This document shows positions 1-8,929 of a stretch of DNA of 37,290 bases, one piece after another; the stretch's first letter is position 1, and each line of letters opens with the position of its first letter. The stretch is taken from contig NZ_MJEI01000059.1 of NCBI RefSeq assembly GCF_002095395.1, positions 1 to 37,290 on the forward strand. The letters are read 5' to 3'. The notes beneath the pieces are model-generated. The model searched no databases. It saw nothing but the letters and a program-made list of their open reading frames with translations, and was not told the origin of the DNA. Made by a program: the position numbers and the translations under genes. The DNA comes from Williamsia sp. 1135. Its GTDB lineage: Bacteria; Actinomycetota; Actinomycetes; Mycobacteriales; Mycobacteriaceae.

Positions 1-55
1 CACCCCAAACGGTAACTAACCGACACCAAGGTCGGATCCACCGTTAATCGGACAC
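1..55. repeat. IS-end-like repeat, left copy
   Basis: The reverse complement of this stretch matches 11054-11102 almost base for base apart from a few substitutions and short gaps. The shared core is GATTAACGGTGGATCCG, followed by CCTTG.TGTCGGT and a G-rich tail. The outer tip reads CACCGTTAATCGGACAC and ends near position 55, so any parent element would lie to the left, outside the window. Direct inspection shows the repeat. That it is the terminal repeat of an insertion sequence is inferred from its length, its opposite orientation at 11 kb and the transposase debris near the other copy. Confidence 0.6.
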
Positions 56-217
56 TCCCGTGCCACCGACATTCGGTACATGAATGATTCGCTGGAGCTG
101 AGCTTTGGTGCAACGATTTTGAGCGAGCGTCTGAGAAAAGCCGCCGAGGACACCGCTCTGGAGCCGGGCAAGAGATTGGGGTCCTTGACGACCCGCCGCC
201 TCGGGCGGGGTGCTGAA

Positions 218-901
218 TCAGAGATCAGTGCGGGTCACTGTCAGCGCGCGTTGCGCGGAGCGTGCAGCGAGAAAGTCGTCGACGAGTTGCTGTCGTTCAG
301 CCGGGCCGATCGGCGGGAGTGCAGTGAGTCGGGTGAAGACGATGGGTCCGACGAGTTGGGTCAGGGCGAGATTGGTGTCGAAGCGACCGAGCTCTTGCTG
401 GGCTTCGGGGCTGCCCAGGATCCGGTCGAACGGTTCGCGGTATTGGTTGACCACCCGTGCGCGAAGGGAACTGACCGGGTTGCGGTCTTCTTCGGGATGC
501 GATGTCGCCTCGGCCGTGCCGGGTTGGGCGGACCCGAGGGCGAGCCACCCGAGCATCGTCAGTTGGGCGGGGGCTTCCTCGATGAGCTTGGCCTGACGGT
601 CCAGCAGTTCGATCAACTGTTCACGGATCGTTCCGGACGCCGGCGGCGCGGTGACCGGGGGTAGCAGACGCTCGAACGCCGCGGCCAGGAGCTGGGTGCT
701 GTCGGTGAAGTGCCGATAGAGGGTAGTCCGCGCGACCTTGGACGCCTTGGTGACCGCGTCGATCGTGACGGCCTCGATACCGCCGGTCGAGAGCAGGGAC
801 GTCGCCGCGTCGAGCAGTCGTGCGCGTGAGCGTGCCTTCCGGGGATCCACGAGCCGGTCCTCGTCGTCGTCGGTGTTCTGGTTGATCATCTCTTCGCCCA
901 T
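218..901 (-). CDS. TetR/AcrR family transcriptional regulator
   Basis: This is a 227-residue DNA-binding repressor of TetR type. The N-terminal helix-turn-helix spans about residues 46-65 (VTIDAVTKASKVARTTLYRHF), with the family's typical T-LYRHF end. The C-terminal part is an all-helical, ligand-binding-like domain with no recognisable specificity. It is divergent from the MFS exporter, and the 108-bp gap between them holds a perfect inverted repeat (972-994). The likely arrangement is a local repressor that controls the exporter and itself. The start at 901 has only a weak ribosome-binding site, and an in-frame ATG four codons downstream is an alternative. Family call is firm; the inducer is unknown. 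Confidence 0.9.
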   Translation of the reverse strand: MGEEMINQNTDDDEDRLVDPRKARSRARLLDAATSLLSTGGIEAVTIDAVTKASKVARTTLYRHFTDSTQLLAAAFERLLPPVTAPPASGTIREQLIELLDRQAKLIEEAPAQLTMLGWLALGSAQPGTAEATSHPEEDRNPVSSLRARVVNQYREPFDRILGSPEAQQELGRFDTNLALTQLVGPIVFTRLTALPPIGPAERQQLVDDFLAARSAQRALTVTRTDL

Positions 902-971
902 CTCGTAATTGTGCCCCCGGATCAGCCGCAGGCACTATCCCCGCACCCGCATTGTGCTACTCATAGTAGTG

Positions 972-994
972 TAACGCTACCAACTGTAGCGTTA
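972..994. promoter_or_regulatory. Inverted repeat, likely TetR operator
   Basis: TAACGCTAC and its exact reverse complement GTAGCGTTA are separated by five bases (CAACT), forming a 23-bp perfect palindrome. A degraded further half-site (GTAG) lies just upstream at 966. It sits between the divergent TetR and MFS genes, ending 3 bp before the exporter's Shine-Dalgarno GGAGG (998-1002). Size and position suit a TetR-dimer operator. Binding is inferred. Confidence 0.75.
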
Positions 995-1009
995 AGTGGA
1001 GGTGGCTGT

Positions 1010-2611
1010 ATGACCGCCGATGATCGAGTACTGCTGTCGCGGGCGCAGAAGTGGACGTTGGTGGTCTCGTGCCTGTCGGTGGCCCTGGTGGTCGCCTCAA
1101 TGGCGGCCCTGTACACCGCGCTTCCGAACATTGCGGTAGCCACCGGGGCGACGCAAACCCAGCTCACCTGGGTGGTCGACGGGTACACGCTGGTGCTGGC
1201 GTGTCTGGTGTTGCCCGCCGGGGCCCTGGGTGACCGCTACGGCCGACGGGCGGTGCTGATCGTGGGGTTGGCGCTGTTTTCGCTGGCCTCGGCGGTGCCA
1301 CTGTTGGTATCGACACCGTGGTGGTTGATCGCGGCGCGGGCAGCGGCCGGGGTGGGTGCGGCGTTCATGATGCCGTCCACGCTGTCGATCCTGACTGCGG
1401 GATTCCCCGAGCAGCAGCGGGGGCGTGCGGTCGGGATCTGGGCGGGGGTCGCCGGGTCCGGGGGTCTGCTGGGGATTCTCGGGTCGGGGCTGCTGCTCAA
1501 CTACTGGTCGTGGCAGTCGATCTTCGTCGGCCTGACCGCGGTGGGGGTGTTTCTGCTGTTGTGTGCCTTCTCCATTCCCGAATCCCGCCAGGAAAATCCG
1601 CCGCTGATGGATGTGATCGGATCGGTCGCGGTGGTGTTCGCGGTCGGACTAGTGGTGCTCGCCATCATCGAAGCCCCAGTACGCGGCTGGTCGGATCCCG
1701 TGGTGGTCGCCGGGTTCGGGCTGGGGGTGGTGGCCACAGTGGTGTTCGTGGTGTGGGAGTTGCGGGCGGATCATCCGCTGCTCGATGTGCGGTTCTTCGC
1801 CCGTCGGGGCTTCGGGAGCGGATCGTTCTCCATCACCATCCAGTTCCTGGTGACGTTCGGTGTCTTCCTGGTCCTCGTCCAATACCTGCAGTTGATCTTT
1901 GGATACAGCCCGTTGGGTTCAGCGCTGGCCTTGGCGCCGATGATGGTGCCGTTGGTGCTCTTGTCGGCGGTCGCACCGTGGATGACGACCCGGCTGGGGT
2001 TGCGGTTGATGACAGTGACCGGTCTGCTCGCCATCGCCGCGGGGTTCTACTTCATCAGCCGGCTGGATTTGGACACCACCTACCTCGACGTGATGTGGCC
2101 GACGCTGATCATGAGCTCGGGTCTGGGCCTGACCGCGGCGCCGGCGACGGCGGCTATCGTCGCGGACACCGCGGTCGAAAAGCACGGGGTCGCCGCGGCG
2201 GTCAACGACGCCACCCGCGAGATCGGCGCGGCGATCGGCATCGCGGTCGCCGGCAGTGTCCTGGCCGCCGGGTACAGCCACAACATCGCCCCCGCGGTCG
2301 CGCGGCTCCCACCGGAGGCGCGGGGCCCGGTCGCCGACTCACTCGCCGGTGCCCTCGAGGTCGCCGACCGGGCGGGACCGGCCGGCCAGCAACTCGCCGA
2401 CTTCGCCAAGTCCGCGTTCCTGCACGGCGTCGAGCAGTCCGCGATCGTCCTCGCACTCATCGCGGCGGCGGGTGCCGCGATCCTGCTGCTCTGGGCGCCC
2501 GGCCGCGCTTCCCCGGACGCAGGCGCATCGAGGAGCCCGGCTGAACCGGCCCAGCGCAGGTCGATCCCGCGCCCGCCGCTAGCCAGCACCGTCGAGAAGG
2601 AACGCCCGTGA
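1010..2611 (+). CDS. MFS transporter, DHA2 (14-TM) drug-exporter type
   Basis: A 533-residue inner-membrane proton-coupled exporter of the major facilitator superfamily. Motif A is seen at residues 71-80 (GALGDRYGRR) and a DHA2-like WVVDGYTL at 54-61. Many hydrophobic segments span the protein, consistent with 14 helices as in EmrB/QacA. The ATG at 1010 is chosen because GGAGG (998-1002) lies 7 nt upstream; the longer frame from 911 would run through the operator. The last codons overlap the thioesterase start (GTGA), so the two are co-translated. Divergence from a TetR gene suggests substrate-induced efflux. The substrate cannot be told from sequence. Confidence 0.92.
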   Translation: MTADDRVLLSRAQKWTLVVSCLSVALVVASMAALYTALPNIAVATGATQTQLTWVVDGYTLVLACLVLPAGALGDRYGRRAVLIVGLALFSLASAVPLLVSTPWWLIAARAAAGVGAAFMMPSTLSILTAGFPEQQRGRAVGIWAGVAGSGGLLGILGSGLLLNYWSWQSIFVGLTAVGVFLLLCAFSIPESRQENPPLMDVIGSVAVVFAVGLVVLAIIEAPVRGWSDPVVVAGFGLGVVATVVFVVWELRADHPLLDVRFFARRGFGSGSFSITIQFLVTFGVFLVLVQYLQLIFGYSPLGSALALAPMMVPLVLLSAVAPWMTTRLGLRLMTVTGLLAIAAGFYFISRLDLDTTYLDVMWPTLIMSSGLGLTAAPATAAIVADTAVEKHGVAAAVNDATREIGAAIGIAVAGSVLAAGYSHNIAPAVARLPPEARGPVADSLAGALEVADRAGPAGQQLADFAKSAFLHGVEQSAIVLALIAAAGAAILLLWAPGRASPDAGASRSPAEPAQRRSIPRPPLASTVEKERP

Positions 2612-3129
2612 CCCAGCTACCGCTGCCGCCGCACTCGCCGACCTGCATGGGGTGCGGGCCAGACAATCCCGCCGGCCTGCAACTGGTGGTGTTCCGCTCC
2701 GGCGACGAGGTCTACACCGATGTGACGTTCGGCGAACGCCACATCGGTGCGCCCGGCCTCGCGCACGGCGGGGCAGTGGCCGCCGCCTGCGACGACCTGT
2801 TCGGCTTCGGCCTCTGGATCGCCCGCACCCCGGCAGTGACCCGGAGCCTCACCGTCGACTACCTCGCCCCCGTCCCGCTGCACCGGCCCCTGCGCATCAG
2901 CGCCCACGTCCGGGAGATTGACGGCCGCAAACTGCACCTTAAGGCGACCGCCACCGCCGATGACGGCACCGCCTTGTTCACCGCCCACGCGGTGTTCATC
3001 GCCGTGTCGATCGAGCACTTCGCCCAACATGGCGCCCCCGGCGCCGTCCAGGACCTACTCGACCGCCTCACCTCCGCGCTCGACCACGACGGGCCGGACA
3101 GACCGTCACCGCACCCGCCGGACCGCTGA
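2608..3129 (+). CDS. PaaI-like hotdog thioesterase
   Basis: A 173-residue protein of the hotdog-fold acyl-CoA thioesterase family. The N-terminal CMGCGPDNPAGLQL and the LAHGGAVAAACDD stretch (residues 51-63) are characteristic: the HGG loop and following acidic residue sit at the catalytic site of this family, which cleaves acyl- or aroyl-CoA thioesters. The GTG start at 2608 overlaps the MFS stop codon by four bases and is preceded by GAAGGA, which fixes the start. Coupling with an exporter suggests that a CoA-bound acid is released and then exported, but this is inference. The C-terminal 25 residues are low-complexity and Pro/Arg/Asp-rich. Confidence 0.85.
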   Translation: MTQLPLPPHSPTCMGCGPDNPAGLQLVVFRSGDEVYTDVTFGERHIGAPGLAHGGAVAAACDDLFGFGLWIARTPAVTRSLTVDYLAPVPLHRPLRISAHVREIDGRKLHLKATATADDGTALFTAHAVFIAVSIEHFAQHGAPGAVQDLLDRLTSALDHDGPDRPSPHPPDR

Positions 3130-3155
3130 CACGACCGAAAGAAGATGCATCGGCA

Positions 3156-4747
3156 ATGCGGCACACCAGTGCCCGTCCACACCCCGGGCGGCCACACCCA
3201 CCAGAAGCCCACAATGCGGCCCGGCCAGTTCCGGTGCTGTTACGCACGAGGTGGGGTCTACCACTGCTGACCGTGGGCTCGAGCGTGGGCGGGGCCGTCG
3301 TCGTCGCGCTGCTGATCGTTCTGGGCGGCGCACCGCACCGATTCGGTGCCCAGCTCGGAACGCTTCTGCAGATCCTGGCGATCTACGTGGTCGTGGCTCT
3401 GCTCGCCGCAGTTCGCGGCGTCCTCGCCCTGCGTCGACGCAGCCTCGGGTGGCTGGACACCTCCTCTGCGCCGACACCCGACCACGCCCGCCACACCCTG
3501 CGATTGCCCACCGAGCCCACCGTCCTCATCGGATCTCTGTGGGCCGGGGGCATCCTCGCGATGTCCGGCTCGGCCTTCGCGCTCCTGCCCGTCTGGGAGG
3601 CCCTCGGCGGAACCCTACTCATGACATTGGGCGGACTTGCCACCGTCGGATACAACTACCTCTTCGTCGAACTTGCACTCCGTCCAGTGATGGCCACGAT
3701 CCTGGCAGTCGACACCGCACACGCGCCACCACGAACGTCAGTCATCTCCCGGCTGATCCTGACCTGGGCGCTGACCTCCGCGCTGCCATTGGCCGCGGCC
3801 ATCGCGCTCCTGCACTATCCAGATGCGGCACCGCCCGACCGCATCCGCGCCGCGACCTACCTCGCCGCCCTCGGACTCGTATCCGGAGCTCTCGCGGAAA
3901 CACTGCTGGCCCGCGCCGTCGCACAACCGATCCACCAGATGCGCGGTGCACTCCGCCGCATCGGGCAGGGCCGGCTCGACGTGCGCGTGCCCGTCGACGA
4001 CAGCAGCGAAATCGGGGTACTGCAATCCACCGTGAACGACATGGTCCGCGGACTCCAGGAGCAGGACCGACTGCGCGACCTGTTCGGACGGCACGTCGGA
4101 AGAGACGTCGCGCAACGCGCACTCGACCGAGGAGCCGACCTGACCGGCGAAATCCGGGAGATAACAGCACTGTTCGTCGACGTAACCAACTCGACGGCAC
4201 TCGCCCACCAGATCTCACCGCAAGAATTCGTCGACAAACTCAACCGCCTCCTCGCAGAAGTGATCGCGGCGACCGAGAGCCACCACGGGGTCTGGTCAAC
4301 AAATTCGAGGGAGACGCCGCACTCTGCATCTTCGGGGCGCCCGTCGCCCGAGCCGATGCCGCTGACTCCGCACTCCACGCCGCACGACAGATCCGCGACC
4401 GCATCCTGGGTCACGGGGAACTCGACATCGGGATCGGACTCGCCACCGGCCCCGTCTTCGCCGGAAACCTCGGCACCGACCAGCGCCTGGAATACACCGT
4501 CATAGGCGACGCGGTCAACGAGGCATCACGCCTCACCGAACTCGCCAAACACACGCCGGGACGGATCCTCGCCAGCGACGCCGTCATCAGAGCCGCCAGC
4601 GAACCCGAACGCCAATACTGGACACCACACGGCGACTGCTCCCTCAAAGGACGAACCCTGCCGACACAAACCTGGGTGCCTAATTGCTTCGTAACTCAGC
4701 GTCCTGTTGAGCTACCCACATCGGCTGGCCAATCGCCAAAAAGCTGA
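3156..4747 (+). pseudogene. Membrane class III adenylate cyclase, frameshifted
   Basis: The N-terminal frame (3156 to about 4289, 378 residues) has about six hydrophobic segments, a HAMP domain (about residues 250-305) and the start of a cyclase domain with metal-binding Asp342 in ITALFVDVTNST. It then goes out of frame. The missing half continues in another frame from 4289 (HGGLVNKFEGDAALCIFG, then IGDAVNEASRL with the transition-state Asn and Arg) to the TGA at 4747. Rejoining the frames gives about 530 residues, the size and order of mycobacterial Rv1318c/Rv1319c/Rv1320c cyclases (TM-HAMP-cyclase). The break is at a GGGG run (4287-4290) where one more G restores the frame. It may be a true mutation or a sequencing error. 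Confidence 0.85.
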
Positions 4748-4776
4748 CGCCTGAGGCCTGCGGGCCGGTCGTGGAG

Positions 4777-4837
4777 TCCCACCGACCGACAGCTGCGGAA
4801 GGCGGGGGTGCCGTGCCTCCTGGACTGGTCGGTGGGA
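4777..4837. terminator. Long inverted repeat between convergent genes
   Basis: TCCCACCGACC (4777-4787) pairs perfectly with GGTCGGTGGGA (4827-4837) across a 39-nt G/C-rich loop. It sits between the cyclase stop (4747) and the fprB stop (4930), two convergent genes, so a bidirectional terminator is likely. There is no T-run, as is usual in high-G+C actinobacteria. Confidence 0.55.
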
Positions 4838-4929
4838 TTCGGCAGTGCGATCGCTGCTTCGTTGGCTACCGCACCCGGATAGCCGCCGACGGGCGAAACC
4901 TCTTCCCAGCGCCGACCGCGGGCTCGTCG

Positions 4930-6615
4930 TTAGTGACGAACGACGGCCAGCACCCGTTTCGGGAACGACGGTTCAGGTGCGGTGGCCGCAGCTGCAACCA
5001 TGTCGGCGACGGAGGTGAACTTGTCGCGCGGGCGGTGATCGCCGCCGCGCTCGATCTCGGCCTCGTCGATGGCCTTCCATCCGGCCGCGCTCACCACATC
5101 CGGTCTGCGGCTGCGCACCAGCTTCTGCAAAGCGGCGGGCTTGATGCGCGGGCCGTGCAACAAACCGGCGTTGTAGTCGTCGACAAGGCTCTGCACCGTC
5201 TCCCGTGCGCATGACTTGTTGGTGCCGATGAAGCCAGTGGGCCCGCGCTTGATCCAGCCGGCCACATAGGTGCCGTGCACGGGCTGTCCCTTCTGCGGAT
5301 CGATGACCCGACCGCCGTCGTTGGGTACCACGGCGGCGGCGTCGTCGAAGGGCAGATCGCGGATCGCTTTGCCGCGGTAGCCGATCGACGTCAGTACCAG
5401 GCCGGCGTCGAGGTGGCAGGTTCGGTCTGTGCCGGTGATGTTGAAGACGATGCCGCTGACACGGTCGCTGCCGAGGATGCGCTCGGGTGTCAGCCGGTAG
5501 GCCAGCCGGATCTGCGGGCCCGTCGCGGGCACTGACGCGTCTCCGAGCTTGCTCAGTACCTCCAGTTTGTTTCGGATCAGCGGGTCCTCCGCCGTGGCGA
5601 GGTCGGCCTGCACGAGAGCATGGTCGGTCGCATCGAGAACCACGTCGCACGCTGACGTCAGCCCGATCAATTCCGGCAGGGTGAAAGCGGACTGCGCCGG
5701 CCCGCGGCGGGCTGCGATCACCACTTCGGTGATCTTCGACTGCCGCAGTGCGGCCAGCGCGTGATCGGCGATGTCCGTGCGCGCCAATGCGTCCGGATCG
5801 GTCGTCAAAATGCGGGCCACGTCGAGCGCGACGTTGCCGTTGCCGACCAGCACCACTTGTTCATGTTCCAGCTCGACAGGGAGATCGGTGTATTCGGGAT
5901 GTCCGTTAATCCACGCGACCATTTCGGTGGCCGTGCCGGTGCCGGGCAGTCCCATGCCGTCGACGTCCAGTCTGCGATCGTGCGGCGCTCCGACGGCGTA
6001 TAACACCGCGTGATGGTGGGCCAGCAGTTCGGCGTGGGACACATCCAATCCCACCTCGACGTTGAGGTAAAAGGTGAACCCGGACGAGCGGCTCACTTCG
6101 TCGAAAAGCCGGGTCACCCGCTTGGTGTTCTGATGGTCGGGTGCGACGCCGGCCCGCACCAGCCCATAGGGCGTCGGGAGCCGTTCGAAGACGTTGACCC
6201 GTACGCCTGACTGGGTCAACAGTTCGTCGGCGGCATACATCGCCGCCGGGCCAGAGCCAACAATCGCCACCGTCAACGGATCCGACTCGCGTGCATCGAC
6301 TTTAGGGGCGGCGATGACCGGCGCCAGCTTAGACGTCGGCGGCACCTTTTCGCCTGCGGGCCGATCCGGGTAGAACGCCGCGTTGAGCGCGACAAACGGC
6401 AACTGTTCAGGCTGCAGCTTTGCCTGCGGCGCTATCGCGTTGACCGGGCAGGCTGAGACACATGCGCCGCAATCGACACACGAGACCGGATCGATGTACA
6501 ACATCTCAGCGGTGGCGAAACCGGGTTCGTCCGGCGACGGATGAATACAGTTCACCGGGCAGGCGTAGACACAGGACCCGTCGCTACAACAGGACTGGGT
6601 GATCACATGGGGCAT
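4930..6615 (-). CDS. fprB: Ferredoxin-fused ferredoxin/adrenodoxin-type NADP reductase (FprB-like)
   Basis: A 561-residue electron-transfer protein. Residues 1-60 form a bacterial ferredoxin domain: Cys9, Cys15, Cys19-Pro, then C46-x2-C49-x2-C52-x3-C56-P, typical of 7Fe/8Fe ferredoxins. An adrenodoxin-reductase-like flavoprotein follows, with FAD-binding VGSGPAAMYAAD (119-130) and a second nucleotide-binding stretch LVGNGNVALDVAR; RGPTGFIGTNK lies near the C-terminus. Length and order match mycobacterial FprB. It moves electrons from NAD(P)H through FAD to its own iron-sulfur centre and on to an oxygenase. The gene follows the diiron oxygenase after only 11 bp on the same strand, so that enzyme is the obvious partner (inference). 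Confidence 0.92.
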   Translation of the reverse strand: MPHVITQSCCSDGSCVYACPVNCIHPSPDEPGFATAEMLYIDPVSCVDCGACVSACPVNAIAPQAKLQPEQLPFVALNAAFYPDRPAGEKVPPTSKLAPVIAAPKVDARESDPLTVAIVGSGPAAMYAADELLTQSGVRVNVFERLPTPYGLVRAGVAPDHQNTKRVTRLFDEVSRSSGFTFYLNVEVGLDVSHAELLAHHHAVLYAVGAPHDRRLDVDGMGLPGTGTATEMVAWINGHPEYTDLPVELEHEQVVLVGNGNVALDVARILTTDPDALARTDIADHALAALRQSKITEVVIAARRGPAQSAFTLPELIGLTSACDVVLDATDHALVQADLATAEDPLIRNKLEVLSKLGDASVPATGPQIRLAYRLTPERILGSDRVSGIVFNITGTDRTCHLDAGLVLTSIGYRGKAIRDLPFDDAAAVVPNDGGRVIDPQKGQPVHGTYVAGWIKRGPTGFIGTNKSCARETVQSLVDDYNAGLLHGPRIKPAALQKLVRSRRPDVVSAAGWKAIDEAEIERGGDHRPRDKFTSVADMVAAAATAPEPSFPKRVLAVVRH

Positions 6616-6626
6616 GTACGCCGCTC

Positions 6627-7643
6627 CTACGCTACGGCGGACACGTGCTGGCGCTGCGGCTCGCTACGGTAGCGACTCGGCTTGCCGTCGATCTTGCAGA
6701 TCCGCCAAACGATCTTGGCGAGCGGATTGATCAGACCCGTGTCGTGGCACAGCATCCGGACGTCACCGAACATGTCACGTAGCGTTTGCCGCGACTCCGG
6801 CGAATTGAAGAAGACCTCCTTGCGCACCGAGCGCGGAATATCGAATTGCTTCCAGAACTCCCGCGGCGGAACCATGATGGCCGAACACAGCACACGCATC
6901 ATCACCGGCACAAACATCGACAGCAAGAACCGCTTCCCTCGTGACAAATGCGGCACCCGCTTACGCAGGTACTCATGCGCGAACGAGATGTGCCGCGCCT
7001 CTTCGGCCACGTGGATCGCCATCACCCGCTCCATGATCGGGTGCAGCTGTTTACCCTCGCGCAGAACGTTCTTTTGCGTGTGATCGATGGGTTCTTCACC
7101 GGCGAGAATGCCGAACCAGAACGGGATCGGCAGCGGCCCGGCCATCAACGGGACGACCGGTTGGGACCACCTCAGCAATCTTGGCATCCCGGGCACGTCG
7201 ACGCCGATACGGTTCACCATCTCCTGGAACATCATGGTGTGGTTGCACTCTTCGGTGGCCTCGTGCAGGCAGTAGCGGTACTCGGGCGACCCGTTGGGCG
7301 TCCAGAACGCGTAGTCCATCAGGCCACGGATCAGGACCAACTCGAAGTGCAGGCCGACCTTGGCAACGTTGGCCTGACGCCACATACCGATCTCGATCTG
7401 GCGCTCGACCGATTGCGCTTGATACCACGGGTGACGTCCGAGCGGATCGGTCCCGGGAAGGACCCATCGCTCGTCATTGGGTGTCACCGCGAACTCGGGT
7501 GCATCCCAATCGATATCGACATAAGGGTTGAAATGCCGTCGCACTGACCCCTCAGACAGTGTGTTGAGCATGTCGGTGTACACAGTGTCGTCGAGTACAT
7601 CCATGTTGCGACGCCAACGACTAACCATGCGCGTCCTAGCCAT
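6627..7643 (-). CDS. AurF-like diiron oxygenase, paralogue 1
   Basis: A 338-residue soluble helical-bundle protein of the AurF-type non-haem diiron family. The seven expected ligands are present with AurF-like spacing: Glu101, Glu132 and His135 (EECNH), Glu184, His211, Glu215 and His218 (HVAEEARH). Characterised relatives oxidise aryl amines (AurF, CmlI), but the substrate here is unknown. ATG 7643 is chosen because GGAGG lies 6 nt upstream; an upstream in-frame extension to 7799 has no such site. The gene is directly followed by FprB, a plausible reductase. A GTACC-gca-GGTAC repeat lies about 50 bp upstream. It shares the DIDWD motif and all ligands with the protein encoded at 17363-18331. 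Confidence 0.85.
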   Translation of the reverse strand: MARTRMVSRWRRNMDVLDDTVYTDMLNTLSEGSVRRHFNPYVDIDWDAPEFAVTPNDERWVLPGTDPLGRHPWYQAQSVERQIEIGMWRQANVAKVGLHFELVLIRGLMDYAFWTPNGSPEYRYCLHEATEECNHTMMFQEMVNRIGVDVPGMPRLLRWSQPVVPLMAGPLPIPFWFGILAGEEPIDHTQKNVLREGKQLHPIMERVMAIHVAEEARHISFAHEYLRKRVPHLSRGKRFLLSMFVPVMMRVLCSAIMVPPREFWKQFDIPRSVRKEVFFNSPESRQTLRDMFGDVRMLCHDTGLINPLAKIVWRICKIDGKPSRYRSEPQRQHVSAVA

Positions 7644-8929
7644 CAGAAGCCTCCGAGAAGTGTATATTTTTGGGCTTGTGTTCATACATATAGTACCGCA
7701 GGTACCACATAACAGCGATATCCTCTCACGTGATGTGTCAAACCACCCATGCGCGGACCGTGTGACACGAAACCCGGCGCCTTTGCTGCATCCCGGCACA
7801 CGAAGCGGAGCGCTGTCGCGCGCCCAGGTCCCCGGCGGCAGTGATCATCCTGTCGCCGCTGGGCACCGCGGGAGAGGCCAGCGCCGGTTATCGTGCGGCC
7901 GGTGATGAAGGCACGGTGGCCGCGACTGTTCATCCATCAGTGGACCGCGCACCCGGTTCACCGCCTAGGTCGGTGGTCCAGAAGATGATGTCGCCCTGAG
8001 CGTGAAAATAACGCGTCGCACCGCGTCGATTGCGCACTTATGAGTGCACCACGAGGCAGACGGAATTCAGATCGCGTTGCTCGGGTACGAGCACGGTCGT
8101 CGCGGCGGCCTCGGGTCCACCGTTTAGGTTGCAGTCGGTAAGAGAAGCTGCGTTGCAGCGATCCGTCGGGCTATTAGACCAAGAACCATTTTGACGTCGT
8201 GGGGACCGGAGCACCGTTGCCCGGTTGCGCTTGCTGGTAGCCGGGTAGAGGATGTTAAAACCGGTCCGGGGAGGGGGAAGCACCGGGTGGTGCTCGCGAT
8301 GTGTCTGTTGTCGTGCGGAGCCCGACCGATCTGTGCAGAGCGACTCGACTCAACGGCACTCACGTCGGACATAATTAGATTTCTTTGCCTCTGTCTTCGA
8401 CGGGCCTGTCGTCGGTTGTCGCGATGGCCTCGGGTAAATCGTTCGGCACGGCCAGCCGGGCCGGCTCCTTCCGGCCGCGTAGTCGCGTTCGTCCCCCAAC
8501 TCGCAACATTCCCGTTCATGAGGGTCGCTGCCGTGCACGGCGACTTCTGACGCCAGTACCCGTTGCGGCCCAACGACGAGCACCACGACGATTTCTCGGA
8601 GAATGGTTCTCTTGGCCGTAATCGCGACAACCTCACTGCTCTTCCATATGGCACGGGAAACCACACCCGAGAGGTTGGAGCCGGACAGGTCTGGTATGTT
8701 CTCACGACTAGTGTTCGTGGTCTACCCCAATGGACGAGACCAGGAACACATCCGCTCGATGCTGTGGCGGTACTTCGCCCTGCATCTCTGCTCACCGAGA
8801 GCCTGGCCAATCGAGGACCACTCCCCGGCCCGTGGACCACTCCTCCGGTCCCGACACTGTTCTCCCCAGACCCGTGTCGTTAGCCAGGCGGGACGCCCCA
8901 CTCCGATCAGAAGTCGGATCTGGACCCGG
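7644..8929. other. 1.3-kb stretch without a recognisable gene
   Basis: Between the diiron oxygenase start and the truncated FemAB-like gene no frame on either strand shows a recognisable family, a good ribosome-binding site or a conserved motif. The open frames here overlap one another and have the Arg/Pro/Ser-rich look of spurious translation. The stretch next to 7643 must hold the promoter of the oxygenase and contains the repeat at 7693-7705. The rest looks like decayed or rearranged DNA, in line with the broken gene beside it. Confidence 0.5.
7693..7705. promoter_or_regulatory. GTACC inverted repeat upstream of diiron oxygenase 1
   Basis: GTACC-gca-GGTAC lies about 50 bp upstream of the oxygenase ATG at 7643, in an AT-richer stretch suitable for a promoter. 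The arms are short, so a regulator site is only a suggestion. A related AGTACC-a-GGTACT repeat occurs at 32420-32432 in front of yrbEA. Confidence 0.35.

Noticed and set aside
80-664. Plus-strand open frame of 194 codons
   Set aside because: Antisense to the TetR gene, whose helix-turn-helix is clear. The plus-strand product shows no family features or ribosome-binding site.
4270-4310. Programmed -1 ribosomal frameshift in the cyclase
   Set aside because: There is no canonical X XXY YYZ slippery heptamer, and related cyclases are encoded in one frame. A simple indel explains it better.
7644-7799. Longer N-terminus for diiron oxygenase 1
   Set aside because: The 52 extra residues are Cys/Ser-rich with no family match, run through the promoter repeat and lack a ribosome-binding site, while ATG 7643 has GGAGG at 6 nt.
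8124-8840. Minus-strand frame of 238 codons in the gene-poor region
   Set aside because: Arg/Ser/Thr-rich composition, no motif, no ribosome-binding site, and several other frames are equally long here.
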